A stretch of DNA of 64,000 nucleotides from MGML01 sp034416335 (GCA_034416335.1 DAOULV010000001.1:186001-250000); one strand, 5' to 3'. Shown: positions 23,990 to 33,864, counted from the first letter of the stretch. The notes: generated by a model not told the origin, from the letters alone. Translations and numbers: made by a program.

Positions 23990-25531
23990 CTACTTGGCGT
24001 AGTCTATCGCCCTCGTCTCCCTGAGAACGGTGACCTTTATCTGACCGGGATACTCGAGTCCTTCTTCTATCTTCTTTACGATATCCCGCGCCATTCTCAT
24101 TGCGCCAAGGTCGTCTATCTCTTCCGGTTTTACCAGGATGCGAATTTCACGACCGGCCTGGATAGCGAAAGATTTCTCCACACCCTTGAAATTGTTGGCT
24201 ATATCCTCGAGGGCGGTAAGACGTTTCAGATAGTTTTCCAGGGATTCACGTCTTGCTCCCGGCCTGGCGCTGCTGATAGCATCGCCGGCGGAAACTATGT
24301 AACCCCAGATGCTGGTATTTGTTGTCTCGAGATGGTGTTCGGCGATTCCCTGTACGACTTCGGGTGATTTCTCCCACTGTTTAACAAGGTCGGCGCCGAT
24401 ATTGGCGTGAGACCCCTCGATCTCCCTGTCTACAGCCTTACCTATATCGTGCAGCAGGCCGGCTTTCTTGGCGATAGCCACGTTTGCCCCGAGTTCGGAA
24501 GCTATCATTCCGGCAAGGAAGGCTACCTCCTTGCAGTGGTTCAGCACGTTCTGGCCGTAACTGGTGCGGTACTTCAGCCGTCCCAGCAGCCTGATTATTT
24601 CAGGGCGCAGTCCGGGCACTTCCACCTCGAATGCCGCCTGTTCACCGGTTGAGTAGATTGTCGCGTCTACCTCTTCCCTGGTCTTGGATACTATTTCTTC
24701 GATACGTGCCGGGTGTATCCTTCCGTCGGTAATAAGCTTCGTCAGTGAAAGACGGGCGATTTCTCTCCTCACCGGGTCGAAGCTGGACAGCGTAACCGCT
24801 TCAGGCGTATCGTCTATGATAAGGTCGACTCCGGTAGCCTGTTCCAGCGCCCTGATATTTCGTCCTTCCCTGCCTATCAGCCTGCCTTTCATTTCGTCTC
24901 CCGGCAGAGGCACGCTTACAACGGATATCTCGGAGACGACATCCGACGCACAGCGTTGAATAGTCTGGGCGAGTATTACCTGGCTTATCTTGTCGCTTTC
25001 CTCTTTCAGCTTCTCTTCCCATTCCCGGAGACGTCTGGAAGTCTCGTCTTTGGTCTCCAGTTCCATTCTGTCCAGCAGTTCCTGTTTTGCCTCGGTGTTG
25101 GACATTCCGGATACCTCTTCAAGCTGCTTGATCTGCTTCTCTCTTATATCCGAAATCTCATTCCGAAGGGTCTCTATGTTCTTCTCTTTATTTGCCAGAT
25201 TTCGGTCGCGCTGTTCAACGGATTCGAGCCTGCGTTCCAGCGATTCTGTCTTGCTGGACAACCGGTTCTCCTGCCGCTGGAGTTCGGTGCGCCTTTCACG
25301 GAGTTCCGTTTCGTTTTTTGCCTTGTTTCTCTCGATTTCTTCTTTGGCTTCTTTAAGTATTTCTTTCGATTCGTCCCTGGCTTCCGCCACCGTACGGGCG
25401 GCTTTCCTCTGGGCGGTACGGAGCTGGCGATTTATAGCCATCCGCCTGAAGAAGAAGACGATTATCCCGCCGAAAACCAGGCCGATAAAGAACATGGAAA
25501 CCAAAGCCACATATACTAATCCCGTTTCCAT
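23990..25531 (-). CDS. rny: Ribonuclease Y
   Basis: RNase Y is a membrane-tethered endoribonuclease that starts mRNA decay. ATG 25531 is preferred to the upstream GTG because GAGG then stands 6 bases before it. The 513-residue protein has an N-terminal transmembrane helix (VYVALVSMFFIGLVFGGIIVFFF), a long coiled coil to about residue 200 rich in Glu/Arg, a KH domain with LIGREGRNIRALE near 213 and the HD domain with LLHDIGKAVDREIEGSHANIG near 355. Second-last of the recA-recX-rny-ymdB run. Confidence 0.95.
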   Translation of the reverse strand: METGLVYVALVSMFFIGLVFGGIIVFFFRRMAINRQLRTAQRKAARTVAEARDESKEILKEAKEEIERNKAKNETELRERRTELQRQENRLSSKTESLERRLESVEQRDRNLANKEKNIETLRNEISDIREKQIKQLEEVSGMSNTEAKQELLDRMELETKDETSRRLREWEEKLKEESDKISQVILAQTIQRCASDVVSEISVVSVPLPGDEMKGRLIGREGRNIRALEQATGVDLIIDDTPEAVTLSSFDPVRREIARLSLTKLITDGRIHPARIEEIVSKTREEVDATIYSTGEQAAFEVEVPGLRPEIIRLLGRLKYRTSYGQNVLNHCKEVAFLAGMIASELGANVAIAKKAGLLHDIGKAVDREIEGSHANIGADLVKQWEKSPEVVQGIAEHHLETTNTSIWGYIVSAGDAISSARPGARRESLENYLKRLTALEDIANNFKGVEKSFAIQAGREIRILVKPEEIDDLGAMRMARDIVKKIEEGLEYPGQIKVTVLRETRAIDYAK

Positions 25532-25573
25532 TTTCCACCTCACTTTCCGGATAATTTCCGGTTAACAAATTTA

Positions 25574-26206
25574 TTAAGATTCACTCTCCAGCTCATTCCA
25601 GAGCCGTTTCACGGTATCGTTTATCACTCCGTAGCCGAATCCCCGCCGCTGCAGGTGTTCACCCAGCCTGCGGCGGAAACTCTGATAATCTTGCCGTGGT
25701 AAATTTCGTGCTTTTTTAAAGGCTGCCCGATAGGCGCTGTCGTTATCATCGAGAACACCTACAGCCTGTTGAATTACTTCTTCGGAAACTCCTTTACGCC
25801 GTAGCTCCATTCCGGTCAGCCACTGGCTGCGGGGGCTGAAAGAATCACGGTTTTCCGCCCAGAATCTGGCAAAAGCGGTATCGTCTACCAGTCCCTGCTC
25901 TTTCATCCTGGAAACGACGGCGTCTATACTTTCAGCCGTGAAGTTACGCTTGCGGAGTCTTTCCCGCAGTTCGGGTTCGCTGCGGGGGCGATAACTGAGG
26001 AAAAGGGCGGCGGCATCATAGCATCGGCGGTAACTATCCGCGGAAGTTATCTCCGCTATTTTTTCGGGAGACAGCTCCTGGTTTACTCTCAAGCCTTCTT
26101 TAACCGCTACTTCAGCCTCCAGACTGAAGGCGAATTTGCCGTCCAGAAATATGTTCACCCGCTTTCTCCTGCCTTTTCCGGCCCGGAGGGCGGTTATCTT
26201 TCCCAT
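25574..26206 (-). CDS. recX: Regulatory protein RecX
   Basis: RecX binds and restrains RecA filaments. The 210-residue protein has the usual three-helix repeats: AALFLSYRPRSEPELRERLRKRNF near residues 67-90, SRMKEQGLVDDTAFARFWAENRDSFSPRSQWLTGMELRRKGVS near 99-140, and RRLGEHLQRRGFGYGVINDTVKRLW at the C-terminus. It lies 102 bases after recA, behind a hairpin (26232-26263), the classic recA-recX arrangement in which read-through keeps RecX low. Confidence 0.93.
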   Translation of the reverse strand: MGKITALRAGKGRRKRVNIFLDGKFAFSLEAEVAVKEGLRVNQELSPEKIAEITSADSYRRCYDAAALFLSYRPRSEPELRERLRKRNFTAESIDAVVSRMKEQGLVDDTAFARFWAENRDSFSPRSQWLTGMELRRKGVSEEVIQQAVGVLDDNDSAYRAAFKKARNLPRQDYQSFRRRLGEHLQRRGFGYGVINDTVKRLWNELESES

Positions 26207-26231
26207 TTATTTCCTGCCTTTATAAACAAAC

Positions 26232-26263
26232 AAAGCCGAGGTTTTGTCTGTAACCTCAGCTTT
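26232..26263 (-). terminator. Attenuating hairpin between recA and recX
   Basis: On the minus strand AAAGCTGAGGTT pairs with AACCTCGGCTTT (12 bp, one U-G), loop ACAGACAA, followed by TGTTTGTTTAT. It sits after the recA stop and 25 bases before recX. It probably terminates most transcripts so that recX is made at low level by read-through. Confidence 0.8.
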
Positions 26264-26308
26264 CAATACGCCTGTTGTATATATATTAAATGTCAGTTCA
26301 GGACAATA

Positions 26309-27322
26309 TTATTCATCAGTCAGAGAATTCTGATTGGTGACGGCTGAGGCTCTTATTTTCTGCTCAATTTCCTCGACAAGTTCAGGATTTTGAGATAGGT
26401 AGTTCTTCGCGTTTTCCCTTCCTTGCCCCAGACGAGTATCACCATACGAGAAAAAAGCACCGGATTTGGTGACCAGCCCCAGTTCTACACCCAGGTCGAT
26501 TATCTCTCCCTCATGGCTTATGCCATTGTCAAACATTATGTCAAACTCAGCGGTTCTGAATGGAGGAGCTACTTTATTTTTTACTACTCTGGCTCTTACG
26601 TGACTGCCTGTTATCTGGTTCCCCTGTTTTATCGAATCGGTTCTCCTCAGGTCTATCCTTACCGAGCTGTAGAACTTCAGTGCCCTTCCTCCCGGGGTTA
26701 CCTCAGGATTACCGAAGACGATCCCGACTTTCTCTCTCAGCTGATTTATAAATACGACTGAGGTACCGGTTTTACCGATTGCGCCGGCAAGTTTTCTGAG
26801 TGCCTGTGACATAAGACGGGCCTGGAGAGCAACGTGGGTATCTCCCATCTCTCCTTCGATTTCAGCCTGCGAGACCAGGGCGGCAACACTGTCGATAACA
26901 ACGATATCGACGGCTCCGCTCCTGACCAGGGCGTCCGCAATCTCCAGTGCCTGCTCGCCGGTATCCGGCTGGGAGATTAACAGCTCATCGACATTGACTC
27001 CGCATCGATGAGCATAGGTGGGATCCAGAGCATGCTCAACATCGATATAGGCAGCTATTCCTCCTCTCTTTTGTGTCTCAGCAATTATATGCTGAGCCAG
27101 AGTGGTCTTCCCCGAGGACTCGGGACCGAAAACCTCGGCTATTCGTCCCCTGGGAACTCCTCCTATTCCTAAAGCCATGTCTAGCGATAAAGAACCGCTG
27201 GGGATAGCCTCCACCTGTGTCAGGGCGGCAGATTCACCCAGCTTCATGATTGAGCCTTTGCCAAACCGTTTTTCGATCTGGCCTATGGCTAACTCCAGTG
27301 CTTTTCCTTTTTCGGTGGTCAT
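26309..27322 (-). CDS. recA: Recombinase RecA
   Basis: RecA forms ATP-dependent filaments on single-stranded DNA for recombination and SOS induction. The 337-residue protein has all landmarks: Walker A GPESSGKTTLAQH near residues 66-78, YIDVEHALDPTYA near 93, Walker B IDIVVIDSVAAL near 138, loop L1 GEMGDTHVALQARLMSQALRKLAG and loop L2 FINQLREKVGIVFGNPEVTPGGRALKFYSS. A clear promoter with an SOS box lies upstream (27413-27441), leaving an 80-90-base leader. First gene of a minus-strand run through recX, rny, ymdB, php and plsY. Confidence 0.98.
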   Translation of the reverse strand: MTTEKGKALELAIGQIEKRFGKGSIMKLGESAALTQVEAIPSGSLSLDMALGIGGVPRGRIAEVFGPESSGKTTLAQHIIAETQKRGGIAAYIDVEHALDPTYAHRCGVNVDELLISQPDTGEQALEIADALVRSGAVDIVVIDSVAALVSQAEIEGEMGDTHVALQARLMSQALRKLAGAIGKTGTSVVFINQLREKVGIVFGNPEVTPGGRALKFYSSVRIDLRRTDSIKQGNQITGSHVRARVVKNKVAPPFRTAEFDIMFDNGISHEGEIIDLGVELGLVTKSGAFFSYGDTRLGQGRENAKNYLSQNPELVEEIEQKIRASAVTNQNSLTDE

Positions 27323-27412
27323 ATTCGTCTCAACTTAATGATAGCATACAAAATCAACGGTAACAATTAATATTTATGTAATAAAGTTGATAGTGTGAAA
27401 AATGTTTCAGAT

Positions 27413-27441
27413 ATAATACAAGAACTTTTGTTCTATGTCAA
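27413..27441 (-). promoter_or_regulatory. recA promoter with SOS (LexA) box in the spacer
   Basis: On the minus strand TTGACA (27441-27436), a 17-base spacer, then TATTAT (27418-27413). The spacer contains GAACAAAAGTTC (27433-27422), the Gram-positive-type LexA operator GAAC-N4-GTTC. LexA bound here would cover both promoter elements and repress recA until DNA damage. Confidence 0.88.
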
Positions 27442-27799
27442 TACCTTTTTACCATCACGATGAAAACCGAGATCCGGAAAACCTTCACAAAAGCCAGATT
27501 TTATCTACTTGAACAATACCTTTCTTCTATAATCCTCTCTCCCGGTTACGAGTCGACCCTCTCTCCTTGAAAAGGCAAGAGGGTTGCTCGAAAATAGCAT
27601 TTTCTGCAGTCGGTGTTCTGTTTTAATGTTGAGTGACGGCTGCGGGAGTGGGCAAATGGCGAGGGAAGGAAAATAGGATTTGACGGTAGTTTCGGATTTA
27701 TTGTAAGAATTGCCAATCTCGAAACACGAGTTTTATTGGGTTATTAGTACTTTGAATTTATTTAGGGTTTAGGAATTAGGATTTAGAATTTCCAATAAG

Positions 27800-28025
27800 G
27801 GCGGGAATCCACACCCTGATTTACCCGCCGAAGCACTTGTCCGCCGAAGTTTTAACGTAGGCGGGTTAGTGTAGGAGTGGCCTGCCCGCCGAAGCCTTGG
27901 CGCAGGCGGGTTATTACGAGCTTCCGTCTTCTCCCGTTCATCCTGAGCCTGTCGAAGGACGAACCCGTCTCCTGCTTGTCCGCCGAAGTTTTAACGTAGG
28001 CGGGTTGGCGTAGGCGGATAACAAT
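27800..28025. repeat. Repeat cluster in the 27323-28081 gap
   Basis: The 759-base gap upstream of recA has the recA promoter at one end. From about 27800 it holds several copies of a CCGCCGAAG...CGCAGGCGGGTT unit (near 27823, 27840, 27881 and 27980; some read GTTTTAACGTAGGCGGGTT) and one TCCTGAGCCTGTCGAAGGAC copy near 27940. Around 27545-27610 there is a C/T-rich hairpin with GCTCGAAAATAGCATTTT, the inverted counterpart of the block near 8550. No gene is supported. Confidence 0.75.
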
Positions 28026-28081
28026 CTCGATAAATAACAATCCTTTAAACTTATTGAATTTGAGAATATGGAGTAAAACTC

Positions 28082-28750
28082 TTATAGGTTAAGTAATCTC
28101 ACATTATCTTGATTACCGAATTTTATATTCACAAGTGTTTGATCGGAAGCAGGCTCTTCACTTTGGACTATAAGATAGCATCTACTCAAATTAAGATGGA
28201 TTTCTTTATTACTATCCCTATAGTTAATCAACTTTTGTGCTGTTTCATATCTGATGGGTTGTCTGCATTGTACAGTATCCCAATGAAAATGTTGTAAAAT
28301 AAAAGAGTCTTCGCTTGTAATGGAATCAAGGCATGGCATTCCGTCAATTACTAATACTCCCTTAACTCCAATTATTTGCACGGGAAAGATTGCGCAATTT
28401 TTTACTTTTACTAAAATATCTATATATGGTTCTGTTGAGCTTATATGAAATTCATAATCTACACTTAATATTTGTATTCTATCTGATATATGAGTCCTAT
28501 CATCAGTAAGTGCTGACTCAAGCCAAGATGTAATGGCTTTCTTTTCTCCATTACTGATATAAAAAGGACTTCTAATCCTGACCGGTATCACTTTTTTAAT
28601 AACCCTCCTATTATAAAAAGCTAATAAGATAAACCAAAGACCCCATATTATAATAGAAGTTATCCAACTACTGTTACCCACCGGACTAACTTCAATCCCC
28701 AAGAAAGGCAATGTAAGAAGCACTGACAAGATAATATGCTGTCTATCCAT
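28082..28750 (-). CDS. Hypothetical membrane-anchored protein
   Basis: A 222-residue protein I do not recognise. Two hydrophobic segments are at the N-terminus (ILSVLLTLPFLGIEV and WITSIIIWGLWFILLAFY, residues about 8-45), followed by a basic stretch RRVIKKVIPVRIR and a soluble C-terminal domain of mainly beta character, so about 170 residues probably face the cytoplasm. AT-rich, like the two broken genes that follow in the same strand, and likely part of an acquired island. Confidence 0.55.
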   Translation of the reverse strand: MDRQHIILSVLLTLPFLGIEVSPVGNSSWITSIIIWGLWFILLAFYNRRVIKKVIPVRIRSPFYISNGEKKAITSWLESALTDDRTHISDRIQILSVDYEFHISSTEPYIDILVKVKNCAIFPVQIIGVKGVLVIDGMPCLDSITSEDSFILQHFHWDTVQCRQPIRYETAQKLINYRDSNKEIHLNLSRCYLIVQSEEPASDQTLVNIKFGNQDNVRLLNL

Positions 28751-28829
28751 TCAATATGCTGTATGTGATATAGTAAATTGATTATGCATTATATCACCCT
28801 TTGTATGAAGTACATAAACCCGTTATAAA

Positions 28830-29023
28830 TCACCTTTGTTGGTTAATTTCCCATTTATTTCCGCACGATTTACACACATAAGTATGGGTATGCGGTGAAA
28901 CTGTCCCATCTTTCTTACATATCCTCTTGAAGTCATCTGGTCACGTGGGACGTTTACCAGATCGTTTTTACATTTTGGGTAATATTTCACATCAGGTTGT
29001 GGCCCAGGTTTATTTGCCATCAT
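28830..29023 (-). pseudogene. Frameshifted small zinc-ribbon protein
   Basis: From ATG 29023 or 29020 (behind AAGGAGATA) the frame reads ANKPGPQPDVKYYPKCKNDLVN and on to GYVRK. After about 28908-28914 the continuing frame turns to non-family residues, while the next frame gives DGTVSPHTHTYVCKSCGNKW and ends EINQQR at TGA 28830-28832. Together they make a zinc ribbon with a C-terminal C-X2-C and an upstream cysteine. One base is missing in an A-rich run. Either a real frameshift or a homopolymer sequencing error. Function unknown; the uncorrected frame would end at 28823. Confidence 0.7.
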
Positions 29024-29260
29024 TATCTCCTTATGCAAATAATGGTCGTAGTTGAAATGCCATAATCCCCGTGACCTTTTTCGTCATTCCAAACTAGGCT
29101 GGAATCAAGAAAATCAACGATTAAAAACCTTACTCATCAGTTATGTAGTATAGGTGTAAACTCACTCTTATTGATAAGACTCCACCTTTGGTAAATCCTT
29201 AGCTTTTGCGTAGGACGAGCCTTGCCTAAATAGCTTATCCTTCCTAATCTTTGCCATTTG

Positions 29261-31026
29261 CTACTTCTCTGTTTCTGCGTGACCGATCGACTCACCGAGT
29301 CTCTTTACTATAAGGAATTCTCTTTCCTCAATGAATTGTTCAAAATTTTCAAATTTCCACAACTCAGGGCTATCTGGTATTAAATGTCGTTTTAAAAATC
29401 TGGAATTTCTCGTTTCGATCCATTTCTCAAACGTTGTATTAGATTTTTCTTCGTTTTCATGAGCTAATAACAACTCCAAGTTTCCTACTCTGTCCTTGAG
29501 CTGGTTAAATCTATACCATTTCGTGTCATCAAAACCAGCTTCTCTCATTGCACGGAGATTAAATAGCGACTGGGGAAAAATATGATCCTTATGATACGGA
29601 ATCACTCCCCAGTTATTATCATCATATAAAATAGATAAAGCTAAAAATGACAACCGCTGCGAATACATAATGCTGAGATAACTATCTAGAGCATCATCGT
29701 CAAAGTACGATTGTCTACCAGATTTTGCGATTTCTTTATTTATCTCAGAGAGAACGAAATCTTCCGAACTTGCATTTTTCTGCAGGACATTTCTGATATT
29801 AGTAAGGATACTGTCAGAAGATCCTCCAAATACATTATTTAATAGAGAAGCTGTAAACCATCTACGAATCAAAGCAGTATTTTCAATATCAAATTCACTC
29901 TCTCCCATTAATGTCAGATGTGGATGTTGAATTAAATAATAAGCTATTGGTATTAATGCGTTAGCACTTGTGAGAGTATCTCGATCGATTCCAAACTTAT
30001 TAGTGAGATTGATAGTCCTTTCGACCGCACTCTTAATTTTTTCCCATTTACTTTGAATAAGAGTTAGGTTTGCGTTGTTAAAATTTTGAACTTTATATGC
30101 GACTGGAAGATCAGATAATACTAGACACGATTTCATTATGAAATCTTCATCTAAGTTATTTTTCTAAGAAGATCATCATTTAGACGGTCGACGAAATTGT
30201 AAATTTCTTCTCTAGCATTTACGCCTTTCCATTTTGATGTAATCATTGACAGCAATAGATTTGATTTACTTAATTTCGTACCGCCTTCATTGGCTCGGAC
30301 GAAGATATCCAATACACGGTCATAATCTTGGTCATTTTCTGTGTAATAAGAAATCACATCATCCTTCCATACAGCCCGATATAATCGTTCAAGATTGCGT
30401 TCAAAAATTGCTATTTGCCCCTTAGTAACGCTATCGTGTAATTTGTCTTTCTCGTCTTGTCTAAATTCGTAAAACCTATCTTCATCGTCAAAGTCCAGTA
30501 TCTTTCCAACTTTTATCCAATGATGCGATACATCGTTATCAGGTGGATTCTTTAAAAATGCAAATCCATAATGTATACCGGATTCTCCATCTTCAATTTC
30601 GCTTCTTGGATCCACAAGTAAGTCCAGGTAAAGGCGTTGCTTTATCCAAGCAATCGGATTGTCCCATTTTTTATACTTTACCTTTGTCGTGTAACTGCCT
30701 TTAAGACCTATAATCAATGATGTTAATCTCTGTTGGCCATCAAGAATAAGAGTTAAATCATGAATACCATCGATACTTGCTAGCTCATTGTGTGTTCCTC
30801 CATAGGAAGCATTTTCGATAAATTTATAAACTTCCCAGTTATCTCGATTTTTATCGTCTAATTCCCAGAATAGAAACGAACTAATAGGATAACCTCTCAT
30901 AATTGAATCGAAGAGAGATACAATTTGATTCTGACTCCAAACGAACTCACGTTGAATTGCTGGTAAAAAATATTGATTGTTCAAACGTTTAATCACTGCA
31001 GCGATATTATCTGATCTATACGACAT
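29261..31026 (-). pseudogene. GmrSD-type (DUF262 + HNH/DUF1524) protein split by a frameshift
   Basis: Two adjacent frames form one protein. The upstream part (31026-30151) is a DUF262 domain with LPAIQREFVWSQNQIVSLFDSI near residue 17 and the ParB-like ILDGQQRLTSLI near 93. The downstream part (30136-29261) carries the HNH-like PYHKDHIFPQSLF and VGNLELLL of DUF1524. The first frame stops at TAG 30151, but adding one base in the A5 run at 30159-30163 gives ...LLRKNNLDEDFIMKSCLV without interruption. Intact relatives are type IV restriction enzymes cutting modified phage DNA, or BrxU-like. AT-rich and presumably acquired. Confidence 0.85.
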
Positions 31027-31189
31027 ATTCTTTTGTCCTTTCTATGGATTCAGAAAAGCACGTATTATATTTTCGCATGAGAATTAGAAGTGACGTTTTG
31101 GTTCTTCATATGGTGTATTCAATAGAGGATTATACCTCCGGTTAGATCTTTTCAATTATGCCGATTATACACCCCCTATCTCATACGAA

Positions 31190-31395
31190 CAACACATAAT
31201 CATTATTAGAGATTGCCACGCCTCGGCTGTTGACGCCGAGTCTCGCAATGACAGCGAGGGGACGGATTGCCGCGGGCTTCGCCCTCGCAATGACCCGCTT
31301 ACGCTAAGGCTGCGGCGGGTAAACAGGAGACTGATTCGTCCTTCGACAAGCTCAGGACGAACGGGGGAAGGCGGAGAATCTCTTAATGACAGTGG
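31190..31395. repeat. Repeat cluster in the 31027-31681 gap
   Basis: Contains GAGATTGCCACGCCTCGGCT and GAGTCTCGCAATGACAGCGA units, GCGGGCTTCGCCCTCGCAAT, and a CCTTCGACAAGCTCAGGACG copy near 31340. A C/T-rich hairpin (CTCTCCCTTCCCTTATTAAGGGAGAGGGAG) is near 31545-31573. The open frame on the minus strand here is repeat-derived. Nothing else recognisable in the gap. Confidence 0.75.
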
Positions 31396-31681
31396 TGGGA
31401 GAATAACGTAAAGAAGACCTACAGGCTGGTCACCAGCCACCGTCAATTTCAATTTCCATCCCCCGACTCCTTGCCCTCTCAAACTGCCGTTCCATTTCAT
31501 TAACAAATGATCCTTGATTGACTTGAATCCTCTTTTTAAGTCTCTCCCTTCCCTTATTAAGGGAGAGGGAGACGGAAGAGGGTTGGGTTTATATTAACGA
31601 CATAACTCCATTGCCCCTGTGGAACACCTGTGCTATTCTGCCCTTAGACCCGTAAATCCCTCACACTAAAGGAATAGCACT

Positions 31682-32065
31682 ATGGAAACTGTACCGAAAA
31701 AAAAGCGCTCCCGCAGGCGCCCCGGCGGCCAGCCGGGCAATACCAACGCCCGTAAACACGGCTTCTACTCCGATACCCTCACCCCCGCTGAACACGAAAA
31801 TTACCTTGTCCTCACCGGGGTACAGGACCTCGATTCCGAAATGGCCGTGTTCCACGCGAAGTACCGCACTATCTTTGAAAACGGGTCGCTCACCCCTCAG
31901 GCGATTGAAGCGGCTTCGAAATACCTGGCCGGCTACTACCGTAAAAAGTTCAACCTCAATAAATCGGACACGGGCGATGTCAGAGATGTCGTTGCCAAAA
32001 TACTGGAATACCACGCCGCCATTTTAACGTTGCAGCCCGGTTCGTTTGGTCTGGAAAACGAATGA
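31682..32065 (+). CDS. Hypothetical protein with RRPGGQPGN...KHGFYS motif
   Basis: A 127-residue protein. Its N-terminus is basic, with RRRPGGQPGNTNARKHGFYSD near residues 10-30, a motif common in small uncharacterised proteins of Chloroflexota and in some phage packaging-related proteins, where it probably contacts nucleic acid. The rest is helical (SEMAVFHAKYRTIFENG, AIEAASKYLAGYYRKKF). A GGAATAG stretch precedes the ATG. No partner gene nearby; function unknown. Confidence 0.65.
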   Translation: METVPKKKRSRRRPGGQPGNTNARKHGFYSDTLTPAEHENYLVLTGVQDLDSEMAVFHAKYRTIFENGSLTPQAIEAASKYLAGYYRKKFNLNKSDTGDVRDVVAKILEYHAAILTLQPGSFGLENE

Positions 32066-32240
32066 AAACAAAAAAACGACTCGTATGTACTTTAACAATT
32101 GAAATCCTGTTTCAATGAAGCCGTCAGGCTCGGAAAAGGCTGATTTGAAACTTGAAAAAGTCCCGGGTTAAAACGAATCGGCTCCTCTCGAATTCCCCGG
32201 CGCAGGTTCTTTGTGGTATTTGATTAACAGTGTTGAAATC

Positions 32241-32423
32241 CTAAAGAATTTCGGCGATGTCACTGACATTGATTTCCAGCATCTTGACGCTGGAGAGAAT
32301 GCGGTCGACGTTTTTATCGACGGCCTGGATGCCGCCGGACATTTCCTTCAGTTCCTGGGCTTCTTTTTTGATAAGGGCTATTTTTTCGGCCATTTCTTTA
32401 ATATTTTCTACATCAGCAGTCAC
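32241..32423 (-). CDS. Small coiled-coil protein downstream of the CoA ligase
   Basis: A 60-residue, highly helical acidic/basic protein (heptad-like VENIKEMAEKIALIKKEAQELKEM...NVDRILSSVKMLEINV) starting 33 bases after the phenylacetate-CoA ligase-like gene on the same strand. Its regular coiled-coil pattern and the short spacing suggest a real gene in the same transcript. I do not recognise the family. A role as a dimerisation or regulatory partner of the ligase is only a guess. Confidence 0.55.
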   Translation of the reverse strand: MTADVENIKEMAEKIALIKKEAQELKEMSGGIQAVDKNVDRILSSVKMLEINVSDIAEIL

Positions 32424-32456
32424 TTTTCAGTACTCCCGTCTCAGTTATTTCTATGG

Positions 32457-33794
32457 TTAATGGGCGTCCCTGCGCAGGTCCTTGAACCTCTTTGCCTTCG
32501 TTTCGTACCTGGGCAGCGACCCGGGAGAGGTGAAATACAGGTCGTATCTCAGGCTGGTCTTGTCCCTGAGCTGCCGGGTCAACTCGTCCCTGATGGACTC
32601 CAGTTCTTTCTCGTATTCGGGCGGCAGCTCCACTTTGAGCGAGATGTTATCGATATCACCTTTCTTGGTAACCTCTACCTCGTATTCGTCACCGAGCTGA
32701 GGTATCGCCCTGACCACTTCCTCGATTGCGGCGGGCGCCAGGAGGACGCCTTTTACCTTGGTGATGTCGTCGGCGCGTCCCGTAACACCGCCCGGAACAA
32801 GGCGGAAGGTACGACCGCACCGGCATGTCTCCGGCGGTCCCAGCTCGATTATATCCTTTGAATCGAACCTGACGCAGGGGTGGGCGTACCGGTCGAAGGT
32901 GGTAATCACCATGCTGCCTTTCCTGCCCGGTTCGGTGATAAGTTCGCCGGTCTCGACGTCCTCTATCTCGACAAGGTGAAAACCTTCGTGAATGTGCAGT
33001 CCGCACTGGGCTTCGCACTCGTAACCCCAGTGGCCTATCTCGGTAGCGCCGACCTGGTCGTAGACTTTCGCTCCCCAGGCTTCCTCCATACGCTTTTTGG
33101 TCGCCGGGATGCTGCCGCCGGGTTCGCCGGCAACGACTATCTTCCTTACTTCCAGGTCCTTCGCCGGGTCGATGCCCAGCTTCCTGGCGGTGTCAGCCAT
33201 ACCGAGAACGTAAGTCGGCGTCGCCATAAGAGCCGTCGCCTTTAGCTCCTGTATTTTCAGTATACGGGCTTCGGTATTCAGAACGCCGCCGGGGACTACT
33301 TCGCAGCCAAGTTTCTCCGCAGCGTAATGTCCCGCCCAGAAGGCTATGTTTATGCTGTAGCCGAACGGCATAAATACCCTGTCATATTCCCGGATGCCGT
33401 AAGCGTACAGCGCGTACGCCCAGGATTCAGCCGACCAGTCCCAGTCCTGCCACGTTTCGGGGTGGTACACCGGCTGTCCGGTCGTCCCGCTGGTCTGGCG
33501 GTACTCGGTTACTTCTTCGATAGGCACGGAAAGTATCGTCCCGTACGGGAAAGGCTCGCGTTTCTGGATATCTCTCAGCATCGCCTTGTCTGTTTTGGGG
33601 ACCTTTTTTATGTCGTCGAACGACTTTATATCGCCCGGCTCGAGACCGGCATCCTTATACAACCCGTGATAAAACGGTGAATTCTCATAAGCCCATTTGA
33701 AGATGTTCCTGAACTTTATGAGCTGATATTGGCGCAGCTTCTCGAGGGGCATCGTCTCCATTATCGGGTTCCAGTATTTGTCGGTACCTTTCAT
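32457..33794 (-). CDS. Phenylacetate-CoA ligase family protein
   Basis: A 445-residue ANL-superfamily ligase of the PaaK type, which activates an aryl acid with ATP and CoA. Motifs: YRQTSGTTGQPVYHPETWQDW near residues 97-117, DQVGATEIGHWGYECEAQCGLHIHE near 241-265, and a CGRTFRLVPGGVTGRADDITKVKGV segment near 325-350; C-terminal domain KVELPPEYEKELE. Length is normal for PaaK. The small coiled-coil gene follows it. The true acid is not determined; archaeal and Chloroflexota PaaK homologues often accept other aromatic or short acids. Confidence 0.9.
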   Translation of the reverse strand: MKGTDKYWNPIMETMPLEKLRQYQLIKFRNIFKWAYENSPFYHGLYKDAGLEPGDIKSFDDIKKVPKTDKAMLRDIQKREPFPYGTILSVPIEEVTEYRQTSGTTGQPVYHPETWQDWDWSAESWAYALYAYGIREYDRVFMPFGYSINIAFWAGHYAAEKLGCEVVPGGVLNTEARILKIQELKATALMATPTYVLGMADTARKLGIDPAKDLEVRKIVVAGEPGGSIPATKKRMEEAWGAKVYDQVGATEIGHWGYECEAQCGLHIHEGFHLVEIEDVETGELITEPGRKGSMVITTFDRYAHPCVRFDSKDIIELGPPETCRCGRTFRLVPGGVTGRADDITKVKGVLLAPAAIEEVVRAIPQLGDEYEVEVTKKGDIDNISLKVELPPEYEKELESIRDELTRQLRDKTSLRYDLYFTSPGSLPRYETKAKRFKDLRRDAH

Positions 33795-33864
33795 ACAACG
33801 TCTCCTGTCTTCAGAACGCTATTTTACACTTTAATAATTGAGGTTGTGAATGTCAATCGGATGG

